From contig NZ_JAUMKC010000003.1 of assembly GCF_030519355.1 (NCBI RefSeq), positions 186,001-250,000 on the forward strand: a stretch of 64,000 nt of DNA, read 5' to 3'. This document shows, piece by piece, positions 1 through 8,412 of the stretch. Made by a program: the position numbers and the translations under genes. The notes under the pieces were generated by a model. It searched no databases, was not told where the DNA came from, and worked only from the letters and a program-made list of their open reading frames with translations. Numbering within the stretch: the first letter of the stretch is position 1; each line of letters begins with the position of its first letter. This DNA comes from Mucilaginibacter sp. L3T2-6. Its GTDB lineage: Bacteria; Bacteroidota; Bacteroidia; Sphingobacteriales; Sphingobacteriaceae.

Positions 1-1
1 G

Positions 2-454
2 CAAGCAAAGGCCATTTATCCGGATGCCAAAATGGTGCTCCTTACTTATGAGGCTGATGAAAGTTTTGTGTCGGCGGCGTTCCGGTCCGGAGCAAGCGGG
101 TACATTCTTAAGGAAGCTGATTCCGAGGAGCTGTTGTTTGGTTTACGTAAAGTTGTACAGGGCCGCCGGTTTATTTGCACCGGCATTACGGAAAGGCTTT
201 GCACCCGTCTTTCCCGCGATAGCCGGGCCGTTAAACGGCCAATAAGCATCGGGCTTTCTTCGCGGGAGGCCGAAATATTGGAACTGATTGCCGATGGTTA
301 TACTAACCTTCAAATTGCGGGAATGTTATTCACCAGCAGGCGCACAGTAGAAGGTCATCGTCTTTCGTTGCTAAACAAGACAGGGACGCGAAACAGCCCC
401 GAACTCATTAAGTTTGCTATGTTAAATGGCCTGTTGAATGTTGCGGCCGGATAA
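2..454 (+). CDS. LuxR/NarL-family response regulator, 5' end outside the window
   Basis: The reading frame is open from base 2, so the true start lies before the window and the ATG at 32 is internal. What remains is the second half of a receiver domain, with the conserved lysine in YILKEAD, followed by a GerE/LuxR helix-turn-helix (LSSREAEILELIADGYTN...RRTVEGHR). The family consists of DNA-binding response regulators phosphorylated on an aspartate by a partner histidine kinase. That aspartate would lie in the missing part. The kinase at 1951 is on the same strand but two genes away, so pairing is only a guess. The family call is firm; the target genes are unknown. Confidence 0.9.
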   Translation, partial: QAKAIYPDAKMVLLTYEADESFVSAAFRSGASGYILKEADSEELLFGLRKVVQGRRFICTGITERLCTRLSRDSRAVKRPISIGLSSREAEILELIADGYTNLQIAGMLFTSRRTVEGHRLSLLNKTGTRNSPELIKFAMLNGLLNVAAG

Positions 455-506
455 TAATTGCATCGTTCATTTAGAGTAATCAGATGACACTATAAAACCG
501 TATACA

Positions 507-716
507 ATGAAAACTAAATTTTGTACGCTGAGCCTGGCACTGTTGTTAGCCGCAGGTCTGAGCGCCTGTAAAAGCCATAATAATAATAGCAGCAGCGATT
601 CAGCCGCGACCCGGAATGATACCGCCAGTGGCATGCATGTAACACCGGATGCCAGCCGGAGCGATACATTAAATAAAGATACCACTCATACAGATACCGC
701 TAAAAGGCCCGGATAA
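507..716 (+). CDS. small Ser/Thr/Asp-rich lipoprotein
   Basis: A 69-residue product with a lysine start, a hydrophobic segment and a lipobox LSAC with the cysteine near residue 21, so it is probably a lipid-anchored periplasmic or outer-membrane peptide. The mature part is a low-complexity, hydrophilic tail rich in Asn, Ser, Thr and Asp (KSHNNNSSSDSAATRND). No domain is recognisable. The lipobox makes translation credible despite the short length. Function is unknown. It sits 52 bp after the response regulator and may be cotranscribed with it. Confidence 0.65.
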   Translation: MKTKFCTLSLALLLAAGLSACKSHNNNSSSDSAATRNDTASGMHVTPDASRSDTLNKDTTHTDTAKRPG

Positions 717-800
717 CGTACTCCGGCTAAAGGCTAACTATATCATACCCCAGCCGTTCGCCTGCACAAACATTTGCCTTAGTTGCAGACTGGCAAAATT

Positions 801-1523
801 TTACCACGCTGCCTCGCCGTCCTCCTTTAAAAACTTTCCGGTAATGCCGGAAACCGGCTGCAGGGCGATATCAACTATAGCCGCAGCGCCCTGCTCAATG
901 GTTTTAGCACCCTGAAATTGGTTAAGGCTGGTAGCTGTATATCCGGGAGTTACACTGTTAACCGTTATACCGGTATCATAAAGTTCGTTCGCCAGCATTA
1001 CGGTAAAGGCATTAAGCGCTGTCTTTGAGGCGCCGTAGGCATTGTACTTATCTCTGTTCAGGTTTCGTCCGGCCTGTGTGCGCAGGGTTATAGAGCCAAC
1101 CTCGCTGGAAACGTTAATGATGGCAGCGTTAGCCGCTTTTTTCAGCAATGGCAAGAGCTCCTGCGTAGTTTGCACGGCGCCAAAAAAATTGGTGTCGAAT
1201 ATCCGGCGCAGATTTTCTACGTCTCCGGTGGCAAAGTCTTGGGGCAGGTCTCCGGCAATGCCCGCGTTGTTTATCAGAATGTCCAGGGCGCTGATTTTTG
1301 CTTCCATGTGGTGTCTTGCCTGGCGGACGGAGTTGATATCAGCCACATCAATTACCAGCGTCTCCACATTGGTAATGCCGTAGCTGTTTAGTTTTTTAAC
1401 TGCTTCAAGCCCGGCTCCTTCATTCCTGCTGCCCAGGTATACAAAATGGCTATTTTGGGCCAGCTGCTTAGCTACTTCGAAGCCAATTCCCTTGTTAGCG
1501 CCGGTTATCAATACTGTTTTCAT
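801..1523 (-). CDS. short-chain dehydrogenase/reductase (SDR)
   Basis: A 240-residue classical SDR, an NAD(P)-dependent oxidoreductase with a Rossmann fold. The N-terminal nucleotide-binding motif is TGANKGIG, NNAG stabilises the sheet, and the catalytic set is the Ser of NVSSE plus YGASK. The PG motif follows (VTPGYT). The frame extends upstream to 1610, but ATG 1523 is chosen because MKTVLITGANKGIG is the usual SDR N-terminus and the upstream codons look non-coding. The close resemblance to carbonyl-reductase-like SDRs (TGANKGIGFEVAKQLA) does not fix the substrate. It stands alone, convergent with the small lipoprotein. Confidence 0.9.
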   Translation of the reverse strand: MKTVLITGANKGIGFEVAKQLAQNSHFVYLGSRNEGAGLEAVKKLNSYGITNVETLVIDVADINSVRQARHHMEAKISALDILINNAGIAGDLPQDFATGDVENLRRIFDTNFFGAVQTTQELLPLLKKAANAAIINVSSEVGSITLRTQAGRNLNRDKYNAYGASKTALNAFTVMLANELYDTGITVNSVTPGYTATSLNQFQGAKTIEQGAAAIVDIALQPVSGITGKFLKEDGEAAW

Positions 1524-1610
1524 AATAGAATATTTAATTAGACGCAAATAAATCCAACGAAGTTCAATTCTGCAATACACGATCCATGAACATTTACAAG
1601 ATTTTAGCAT

Positions 1611-1950
1611 TTATTCCTTTGCATCACATACTTTGCTTAACCCGCTGCAATAAAATAATCGGTTAAGTAATAACCTAATAGCGCTCAATTTCGTATAAGG
1701 AAATGTTATGTTAAATATTAATTAACGGCAGATTTAGTTGCATAATAACCGGACGGGTGGTTTAACATTAAGCGCTTGCTGATTATTAGACTTATTTCGG
1801 TTCTGAATAACCAATAACGATAACGACGGTAAACAATGCCTGGCAGCGCTTGAAGCCTTCACAGGTAAACTGGCCAAACTGGTAGAAATATCTATCAAAA
1901 CATCGGTCACTTTGAACCGGGTAAGAGTTTAGATTAAGAAAGCTGAAGAA
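1611..1950. other. intergenic region with a short coding-like remnant
   Basis: No complete gene is visible here. The only signal is an open + strand stretch at 1807-1932 without a plausible start codon. It encodes a coding-like amphipathic string (CLAALEAFTGKLAKLVEIS) and ends in TAG just before the histidine kinase. It could be the tail of a decayed gene. The rest is AT-rich and unremarkable. Confidence 0.25.
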
Positions 1951-3306
1951 ATGGATAAAAAACCAAAATCGGTTTTTCCGGGCGCTAAAAATCTCATAGA
2001 AAATTTAACCGGTAACACGGAAGAGTTTTCGATGGAGGCGCGCATTTTTCATGCTGCGTGCCTGGTCTCAATGGCGGCAACACTTTGTAATATCCCCTGG
2101 AATTATTTTATCGGCGTGCCATCACTGTCTTTTCTGATGACCATACTGCTGCTGGTTACTGCCTTTATTTATTATTATTCGCGCTATCGCAGGAAGCTGA
2201 ACATGAGTTTTTTCCTGTATTGCCTGGCCAGTAATGTCTTTATAGCCCTCAACTATCAGCAGAACTCGGGCATTAACGGCCCAGGGCTGCTTATCTTCCT
2301 GCTGTCGTTGTTTCTGGTTATCGCTATAGCCCCGAAAATACAATTCTGGTTTTGGCTGCCCGCCAACATGATATTGGTGGGGATATTGCTAACACTGGAA
2401 TATAAATATCCTTATGCCGTAACCAATACTTATAAACGCCTGGCTGACCGGTATATTGATTTCGGCTATTCTTACCTGGTTATAGGTATTTTAATTGCCT
2501 CGGTTACCCTGTACATTCGCGACAGCTACAACCGCCAGCGATTGGCGCTTATAAAAAAAGCCGAAGAACTTGAAAGTACTAATGCCACGAAAAATAAACT
2601 ATTTTCAATCGTGGCGCACGACCTTCGGTCGCCGTTGGTCTCTATACAAAATTACCTTGAGCTGCTTACAGAGTACAATTTGTCTGAAGAGGAGAAGCGG
2701 GGGGTTGAGCTTGACCTTTTAGAAAAAACGAAACACACCGGCCAAATGCTGTCGAACCTCTTATCATGGACGATGAAACAGATGGAAGGCGTTTCCGTAA
2801 AACTGGAAGAACTTAACCTGGCCGCAACTTTACGGCCTGTGCTTTTGCTACAGCAGCCCATTGCCCTGGAAAAGTGTATTACTTTAAAGAATGAGATTAA
2901 CCACGAGGCACGTGTAGTAGCCGATGCAAATATGCTGCAACTGGTGCTCCGTAACCTCTTGAGCAACGCTATTAAATTCACTCCATCCGGTGGTGAGATT
3001 GTCGTCGGAACAGAATTTCAGGGCCGGCATTGGCTCATTTTTGTACGCGATTCGGGCGTTGGAATTCCCATGGAATACCAGGACCGTATTTTCTCCCTGA
3101 AAATGCAATCTACATTCGGCACCAAGAACGAAAAAGGCGCTGGCCTGGGGCTCATCCTTTGCAAAGAGTTCACCGAATTGCAGGGAGGAACCATTTGGTT
3201 TGAAAGCGCGACAGACCGGGGCACTACTTTTTATATCCGTCTTAAAGGCTGCGGTTCTTATAACGAAGATTCAGCAGCAAGTGCGGTGCTAATGCAAAAA
3301 AGTTAG
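1951..3306 (+). CDS. membrane-bound sensor histidine kinase
   Basis: A 451-residue kinase. About six hydrophobic segments lie between residues 25 and 190 (a 7TM/MASE-like sensor with no large periplasmic loop). A short linker leads to a HisKA domain with phosphoacceptor His223 in the H-box VAHDLRSPL. The HATPase_c domain has an N-box LRNLLSNAIKFTP, a G1 box DSGVGIP and a G2 box GAGLGLILCKEF, so the catalytic core looks complete. It would autophosphorylate and hand the phosphate to a response regulator, but no receiver or regulator gene is adjacent; the LuxR regulator at the window start is the nearest candidate. The signal sensed is unknown. Confidence 0.92.
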   Translation: MDKKPKSVFPGAKNLIENLTGNTEEFSMEARIFHAACLVSMAATLCNIPWNYFIGVPSLSFLMTILLLVTAFIYYYSRYRRKLNMSFFLYCLASNVFIALNYQQNSGINGPGLLIFLLSLFLVIAIAPKIQFWFWLPANMILVGILLTLEYKYPYAVTNTYKRLADRYIDFGYSYLVIGILIASVTLYIRDSYNRQRLALIKKAEELESTNATKNKLFSIVAHDLRSPLVSIQNYLELLTEYNLSEEEKRGVELDLLEKTKHTGQMLSNLLSWTMKQMEGVSVKLEELNLAATLRPVLLLQQPIALEKCITLKNEINHEARVVADANMLQLVLRNLLSNAIKFTPSGGEIVVGTEFQGRHWLIFVRDSGVGIPMEYQDRIFSLKMQSTFGTKNEKGAGLGLILCKEFTELQGGTIWFESATDRGTTFYIRLKGCGSYNEDSAASAVLMQKS

Positions 3307-3408
3307 CTGTCCGGGTAAATTTCGCAAAGCGATTCGCCTCGCTTGCAGCTTGTTGATCTATTAAAAAGTCCGCAATTATCCGCCAAGGGTCACAGCTTAG
3401 GATTTTAC

Positions 3409-3750
3409 TCAATCCAGACCCGGCGCCAACAAGTCCGGGTTAACTTCACCATTGTTAGCGCTGGTAATCTTGCGCAGGTTATAAACCGGACTACCGTCTT
3501 TTTCTGCCGCTGCAATTAAGCCATGCTCATACAATTGCCCTAATAACTGGCGAATGGCAGCTATCATCGGTTTGTGTTCCGCGGCCGGCTCAAGTTTCTC
3601 TAAGTGCCGGATAACTTCTTCGGCAGTTGCTTCGCCAAGGTCGGCCAGCGCAAAAACTACTTTATCTTTAAATGTTGTTGCTTCTTTATAGGCGGCTGGT
3701 ACAGGCAACGGCTTGTACGCTTCGCGAAATTCTTCGTCAGTAAGGCTCAT
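3409..3750 (-). CDS. hypothetical protein, winged-helix-like
   Basis: A 113-residue soluble protein with no recognised family. The middle (KVVFALADLGEATAEEVIRHLEKLEP...LLGQLYEHGLIAAAEKDGSPVYNL) has the rhythm of a winged helix: three helices, then a short wing before a basic C-terminal part. This suggests, without proving, a small DNA-binding or regulatory role. Codon usage matches the neighbours. It is convergent with the histidine kinase, and the EamA exporter starts divergently about 175 bp away. Confidence 0.65.
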   Translation of the reverse strand: MSLTDEEFREAYKPLPVPAAYKEATTFKDKVVFALADLGEATAEEVIRHLEKLEPAAEHKPMIAAIRQLLGQLYEHGLIAAAEKDGSPVYNLRKITSANNGEVNPDLLAPGLD

Positions 3751-3925
3751 ATCTACATAATCACAAAAGCATATCTTTTGTTTGACGCCGGCAAAGGGAC
3801 GCCGTAGAACTACCCCGGGTGCATGGTTTCATAATATTCTAAACTTCGGCCGTGTAACTGCGTTGTATTAAGTGAAGATATGTTATAAAGCACGCGCGAT
3901 TATAATAATTAAACTGCGGCCATAA

Positions 3926-4837
3926 GTGAGCAAAAATCAGAAAAACACATCGGTTACAACTTACCTGATGCTTGCGGGCGGAATGGCATTGTTCGGCAGT
4001 GCCACGCCGCTCAGCAAGTTGGTCACCAAAGCTTTTCCGGTCTTTATTGCTGGCGGTGTGCGTGTATTGCTGGCGTTCCTGGTGCTGCTGCCATTCTTAA
4101 AGCTGTCAAATATTAAAAATTACAAAGGCCGCGATCATTGGCTGCTTTTGGGTATTGCAATATTAGGCGTACTGGGCTTTACGGCATTTATGCTGTACGG
4201 CATGAAACTGGTGAGCGGTGTTACCGGTAGTATTGTGATGAGCACCACCCCGGCGATAACGGCTATACTTTCCATTATTTTCTTCAAAGATACCGTTACC
4301 TGGAAGAAAATACTTGCGCTTGTCCTGGCTATTGCCGGAGTGCTGCTGCTGCAATTAAAAGGCGGAAAGCAAGGCGGAAACAGCAGCCCATTGTTGGGCG
4401 TTGTTTTAATATTTGCGGCGGTTTGCTGCGAGGCGGCCTACACGTTGATGGGTAAGGCGCTCACCAGGAATTATCCGCCTGAAGAAATTTCAGGCCTGTC
4501 GGCCCTCATCGGCGTGGTATGCTTTATACCATTATGTATCTGGCAATGGCCGCAGCTGCATTTTGAAAATATAGACGTAGTAAACTGGTTGTCGCTTGCA
4601 GCTTACGGGCTCATTACCATGGGGCTTGGGTCTGTGTTGTGGTATAAAGGCATTACACGGGCTGAAGGAACCGTCGCCGCTTCGTTTATGGGCGTTATGC
4701 CGGTAAGCGCATTATTGCTTTCATATGTACTGCTTCACGAGGAGTTTAAATGGATACACCTGGGCGGCTTTGCACTGGTGTTTTGCGGGGTACTGCTTAT
4801 GATAAGTGTGCACCGGCAAATGGCCAAAAAAATGTAA
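3926..4837 (+). CDS. EamA/DMT-family transporter
   Basis: A 303-residue integral membrane protein with ten predicted hydrophobic helices arranged as two EamA repeats (about residues 10-145 and 155-295), as in the drug/metabolite exporter superfamily. Typical signatures include the repeat-start GGMALFGSATPLSKLV, the end-of-repeat pattern FFKDTVTWKKILALVLAIAG and its counterpart LHEEFKWIHLGGFALVFCGV. The start is GTG at 3926; no ATG fits before the first helix. Substrate cannot be read from sequence; amino-acid or metabolite export is usual. The next gene follows closely on the same strand, so they may share a transcript. Confidence 0.9.
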   Translation: MSKNQKNTSVTTYLMLAGGMALFGSATPLSKLVTKAFPVFIAGGVRVLLAFLVLLPFLKLSNIKNYKGRDHWLLLGIAILGVLGFTAFMLYGMKLVSGVTGSIVMSTTPAITAILSIIFFKDTVTWKKILALVLAIAGVLLLQLKGGKQGGNSSPLLGVVLIFAAVCCEAAYTLMGKALTRNYPPEEISGLSALIGVVCFIPLCIWQWPQLHFENIDVVNWLSLAAYGLITMGLGSVLWYKGITRAEGTVAASFMGVMPVSALLLSYVLLHEEFKWIHLGGFALVFCGVLLMISVHRQMAKKM

Positions 4838-4903
4838 CCGATAAAATTCCGGTCATTGTCGCTGCTAAACCTTTCTGGTCAAACAGCGTTATGTTCTCAA
4901 ATT

Positions 4904-6220
4904 ATGCAGCACGCCTTAAAGAAACAATCGCATTTACTTCCCACCCTGCTCCTGATAGCCGGGCTTGGTATATTGCTATGTGCTGAGGCTTTTTTCGGCT
5001 TTAGGCTGCATACGCTTTCCAAGCAGCAGGAGCAGCTTAAGCGGGATTATGCCAATGTAAACAGCATTAACCTGGGCCTTTTTTCTGCCGAACAGTGGCG
5101 CGACGACATTTCCGGGATTATTAACCACCAGGTGCGGCATTTTACCCTTACCCCTGTTCAAAAAAGACAATTACAGAAAGAGGTGGAGCAAATTATGCTC
5201 GCGCTGATCAATAAGGCGGAAGCCATGGTAAATAAAAAACCGAAAAGCCTTGGCGGTAAGCTTAAAAAGCTTGCTGTTAAAACCTTTGTTAATACGGATA
5301 AAATAAAAGCAAAGGTACCAGCCTTAGCCAAACAGGTGATAGCTAAAGTGGATAACCCTGCCAGTAAGGCCCGGCTAAGCAAGCTTGCCATGCGAAAATT
5401 CACTGATGTAGCGCATAGCGGCTATTTCGACAGCACCGCCACGGCCCGCGACTCATTGCTCAAAAAAATGTATCCGCGCTACCATGTTTCTAATCAGCAG
5501 GCGCTAAATAAAACGCTCAATAACAAATTGCAACAAATGCGCACAACAATGTACAGCTACTGCTTTGCTATGCTGGCCTGTATTTTAGTTGTGCTGACAT
5601 TGTGGTGGCTGCTGCGTAAAAAAGTACAGCTGCATACAACGTTGTTTATTATGTCGCTGCTGTTTGCTTTTATTTTGCTGGCGGTAGGGCTTACGGCTTC
5701 GATGATTGAGGTGGACGCCCGAATCAGCACACTCGACTTTACGCTGCTGGGCGAACACGTGGTCTTCCGCGACCAGGTATTATTTTTTCAGAGCAAAAGC
5801 ATCCTTGAAGTTGTAGAAGTGCTTGTATCACATGCCCAAGCCGATTCTATCCTGGTAGGTGTCCTTATTTTAGTATTCAGCATTTTGTTTCCTATCACAA
5901 AGCTTACTGCCACCGGCATTCACCTGCTGAGCAAACGGAAAATGGCAGAAAACCGTTTCATCAAATATTTCGCGTTCCAGTCGGGCAAATGGAGTATGGC
6001 CGATGTTATCGTAATCGCCATCCTGATGACTTATATCGGACTGAACGGACTGATTGACGGCACACTGGCGGCGCTGCATATACAAACTACCCCGCTCACT
6101 ATCATCGCCACCAATAATACCGCCCTGCAACCAGGCTACATTATTTTTATCAGCTTCGTGCTATACGGCCTGATACTATCAACCATATTAAAATTCATTA
6201 CGCCCTATGACGCCCACTGA
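4904..6220 (+). CDS. PqiA-like membrane protein, first of a tandem pair
   Basis: 438 residues from ATG 4904, chosen over a TTG at 4856 because it matches the N-terminus of the downstream paralog. One N-terminal helix is followed by a soluble, helical, lysine-rich region (about residues 35-215) containing KSLGGKLKKLA. A C-terminal membrane domain of four or more helices has the paraquat-inducible protein A pattern: IEVDARI, VLFFQSKS, then a loop-helix SGKWSMADV followed by LQPGY. PqiA proteins are inner-membrane components of lipid-transport systems with MCE partners, but no MCE gene is adjacent. The stop overlaps the start of the next gene by 14 bp, so translational coupling is likely. Confidence 0.75.
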   Translation: MQHALKKQSHLLPTLLLIAGLGILLCAEAFFGFRLHTLSKQQEQLKRDYANVNSINLGLFSAEQWRDDISGIINHQVRHFTLTPVQKRQLQKEVEQIMLALINKAEAMVNKKPKSLGGKLKKLAVKTFVNTDKIKAKVPALAKQVIAKVDNPASKARLSKLAMRKFTDVAHSGYFDSTATARDSLLKKMYPRYHVSNQQALNKTLNNKLQQMRTTMYSYCFAMLACILVVLTLWWLLRKKVQLHTTLFIMSLLFAFILLAVGLTASMIEVDARISTLDFTLLGEHVVFRDQVLFFQSKSILEVVEVLVSHAQADSILVGVLILVFSILFPITKLTATGIHLLSKRKMAENRFIKYFAFQSGKWSMADVIVIAILMTYIGLNGLIDGTLAALHIQTTPLTIIATNNTALQPGYIIFISFVLYGLILSTILKFITPYDAH

Positions 6221-7514
6221 TCGGAAAAAAAACTTGCGGGCCAACCTCGCGCTGCTGCTTGGACTGGGCGTACTGCTCGCCGTGGAAGCATGGTGCGGTT
6301 ACAGGCTTTATCATTTTGCCAAACAGCAGCAGCGGCTTAAACAGGACTATAGCGTAGTAAATAGTATCACTTTCGGGATATTTTCGGTGGATTCGTGGCG
6401 TGATAAGATATCAGGCGTGCTGGATAGCCAGGTTAATGCCTTTCATGTTACTAAAAAGCAAAAAAAAGAACTGCAGGCCCAGGTTGAAAAACAACTGCAC
6501 CAATTGGTTGCTAAAACAGCTGATGAAATTAATAAACCACAGAAAAGCCTGGGCGGCAAACTTAAAAAACTGGCTTTTAACGCTGTGGTAGATGTCGATA
6601 CGCTGCAGGCGCTGGTGCCATCTTTCGCCCATACCATTGTTTTAAGGTTAACCAATCCTGCAAGTACCAACAGGCTAAAAGGCATTGTAACCGGTAAACT
6701 GGACCAGTTGGAGCAGCAGACTTATGACAGCACCGCCGAAGCATATCATACACTCATCGTTCACCTGTATAAAAAATACCACGTTGCTGACGCATACAGG
6801 CTTAATCAAACTCTTGTACAACAAGTAAAGGCGGTACACCGCATATCTTATCAATACGCTTATGCAATGTTTGCATGTGTATTGCTGGCGTTAGGGCTTT
6901 GGTGGCTGCTGCGTAAACAAGTGCACCTGCAAACCATGCTTTTTGTTATATCATTATTGCCGGCCCTTGTACTGCTCCTTGTCGGCATTAGCGCGCCCAT
7001 TATCGAGGTTGATGCACGTATCGGTACCATGCATTTTCAGATACTTGGTCAGGAGGTAGGTTTTCAGAACCAGGTGCTGTTTTTTCAGAGTAAAAGCCTC
7101 ACCGGGATTGTCAGTACGCTTATAGCCCAAACGAAACCGGATGCTGTGCTCGTGGGCATCCTTGTAATGCTGTTCGTTATCATTCTGCCTGTACTTATGC
7201 TTGTTGCTACCGGCTTGCATGTTTCATGCGGCAATAAGATCTCGGATAACAAAATCATTAAATACCTTGCTCTTGAGTCGGGCAAATGGAACATGGCAGA
7301 TGTGATGGTAGTTGGCATAATGATGACTTATATCGGTCTTAACGGCATACTGAAAAGCCAGCTTTCAGGGCTGAACATGCACGGCGGGGGCCTTACACTT
7401 GTAACCACTAACAACAGCTACCTGCAGCCCGGGTACCTGGTTTTTGTGGGTTACGTGATTTACGAAACCTTATTAAGAAAGATATTAAAGCATGTTACAG
7501 CACTAAGATGCTAA
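6207..7514 (+). CDS. PqiA-like membrane protein, second of a tandem pair
   Basis: 435 residues, paralogous over its whole length to the preceding gene: the same N-terminal helix, the same KSLGGKLKKLAF segment in the soluble part, the IEVDARIG, VLFFQSKSL and SGKWNMADV motifs, and a C-terminal LQPGY helix. The soluble halves have diverged more than the membrane domain. This points to a local duplication followed by specialisation, perhaps as a heterodimer. The PqiA-like domain is inferred from motif pattern; the soluble N-terminal half is not a family I recognise. The start ATG lies inside the end of the upstream gene. Confidence 0.75.
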   Translation: MTPTDRKKNLRANLALLLGLGVLLAVEAWCGYRLYHFAKQQQRLKQDYSVVNSITFGIFSVDSWRDKISGVLDSQVNAFHVTKKQKKELQAQVEKQLHQLVAKTADEINKPQKSLGGKLKKLAFNAVVDVDTLQALVPSFAHTIVLRLTNPASTNRLKGIVTGKLDQLEQQTYDSTAEAYHTLIVHLYKKYHVADAYRLNQTLVQQVKAVHRISYQYAYAMFACVLLALGLWWLLRKQVHLQTMLFVISLLPALVLLLVGISAPIIEVDARIGTMHFQILGQEVGFQNQVLFFQSKSLTGIVSTLIAQTKPDAVLVGILVMLFVIILPVLMLVATGLHVSCGNKISDNKIIKYLALESGKWNMADVMVVGIMMTYIGLNGILKSQLSGLNMHGGGLTLVTTNNSYLQPGYLVFVGYVIYETLLRKILKHVTALRC

Positions 7515-7522
7515 AACTATGC

Positions 7523-7537
7523 AAAAGCTTCGCTTTT
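7523..7537. terminator. weak bidirectional hairpin between convergent genes
   Basis: AAAAGC-TTC-GCTTTT forms a short A/T-rich hairpin in the 34-bp gap between the PqiA-like gene and the LOV gene. The A and T runs on its flanks would serve as U-tracts in either direction. The stem is weak. Confidence 0.35.
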
Positions 7538-7548
7538 TGTTGTATTAC

Positions 7549-8121
7549 TTATTTCTTTTCAATGTAATTGGTAATCTTTTCCAGGCGGTCGATGGCTTTT
7601 ACAGCTGTCTCAAGGCTTTTGTTGAAAAATGCGGGGTCAATCATTAATCCCTTCCGCTGGAGAATTTGCAGGGTTGATTTAACGATAGTTAACGGGGTGC
7701 GCAGCTCGTGGTAAAAAATTTCGGAAACCTGTCCGGCATCAGCCGTAACATCCCGCTGAATACCGATGAGATGCGTGATGGTACCCGAAGCTGAAAAAAC
7801 CGGAGAGACGGCTAATTCATTAAGAAAAGGAGATCCGTCTTTACGGTAATTCCGGAGCCGGACGGTACATTCGCGGCCATTTGCAATTGCGGCGGCCAAT
7901 TTCACCAGTTCAGGCTGTCTGCGGTCATCGCGTTGTAAAAACCGGCAGTTTTTTCCAATAATATCGTTCCTGTCATATCCTGTTAAACGCTCAAACGCAC
8001 TGTTGCAATAAATAATAGGATCGTCAGGTAAAGTGTGATCAACGATAACAAAGCTGGTCTGCGTCGTCTCCACAGCATTAGCCAACAGAGATATATCTAA
8101 AGTAGAAGATTGACTTAGCAT
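7549..8121 (-). CDS. LOV blue-light photoreceptor with a DHp domain and no ATPase domain
   Basis: A 190-residue soluble protein. Residues 15-127 form a PAS domain of the LOV type: the flavin-adduct motif GKNCRFLQ with Cys59, the FMN-contacting Asn91 and Asn101 in NYRKDGSPFLNEL, and Gln122 in the closing strand IGIQRDVT. All residues needed for a cysteinyl-FMN photocycle are present. A HisKA-like dimerisation helix follows, with His138 in the H-box FYHELRTPL, then a second helix, and the protein stops at 190. There is no catalytic HATPase domain, and only 34 bp separate the stop from the next gene, so it has not been lost to a frameshift within the locus. It may act as a light-gated phosphotransfer or dimerisation module. 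Confidence 0.9.
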   Translation of the reverse strand: MLSQSSTLDISLLANAVETTQTSFVIVDHTLPDDPIIYCNSAFERLTGYDRNDIIGKNCRFLQRDDRRQPELVKLAAAIANGRECTVRLRNYRKDGSPFLNELAVSPVFSASGTITHLIGIQRDVTADAGQVSEIFYHELRTPLTIVKSTLQILQRKGLMIDPAFFNKSLETAVKAIDRLEKITNYIEKK

Positions 8122-8362
8122 AGTTTCGGCTTGAAATTTAATTGACTACACAAAAGCCTGCTTATTTGTTTGATTTTTCGGCAATTGCCTTAAATCTGGC
8201 GCCGTTCAATCCGCGCGTGCTTCTAAAAGAAGGTAAAAGCTAACAGGCCGTACCGTACATCAGGCAATATCGGCTAAATACTTTAAAGAACAGCATCTTT
8301 TCAAAACTTTTACATTGCCAGTGCAATATTAAGGCAAATATCGCTTTTTAACGTAAATACAA

Positions 8363-8393
8363 GGGCGCTTCCCCGTTTAACAAAGAAGCGCCC
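8363..8393 (-). terminator. terminator-like hairpin after the GH2 gene
   Basis: Perfect 9-bp arms GGGCGCTTC (8363-8371) and GAAGCGCCC (8385-8393) around a 13-nt loop, 20 bp beyond the stop of the beta-galactosidase gene. This is the expected end of the SusCD operon on the minus strand. The downstream U-run is poor (TTGTATTT). Confidence 0.6.
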
Positions 8394-8412
8394 TGGGCAG
8401 ATATAATTGGGA

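Noticed and set aside
4856..4903. TTG start giving a longer first PqiA-like protein
   Set aside because: Paralog alignment and ATG 4904 just before the membrane helix give the better start.
7549..8121. Frameshifted histidine kinase with a lost ATPase domain
   Set aside because: Only 34 bp separate the stop from the next gene and no HATPase remnant exists in any frame there.
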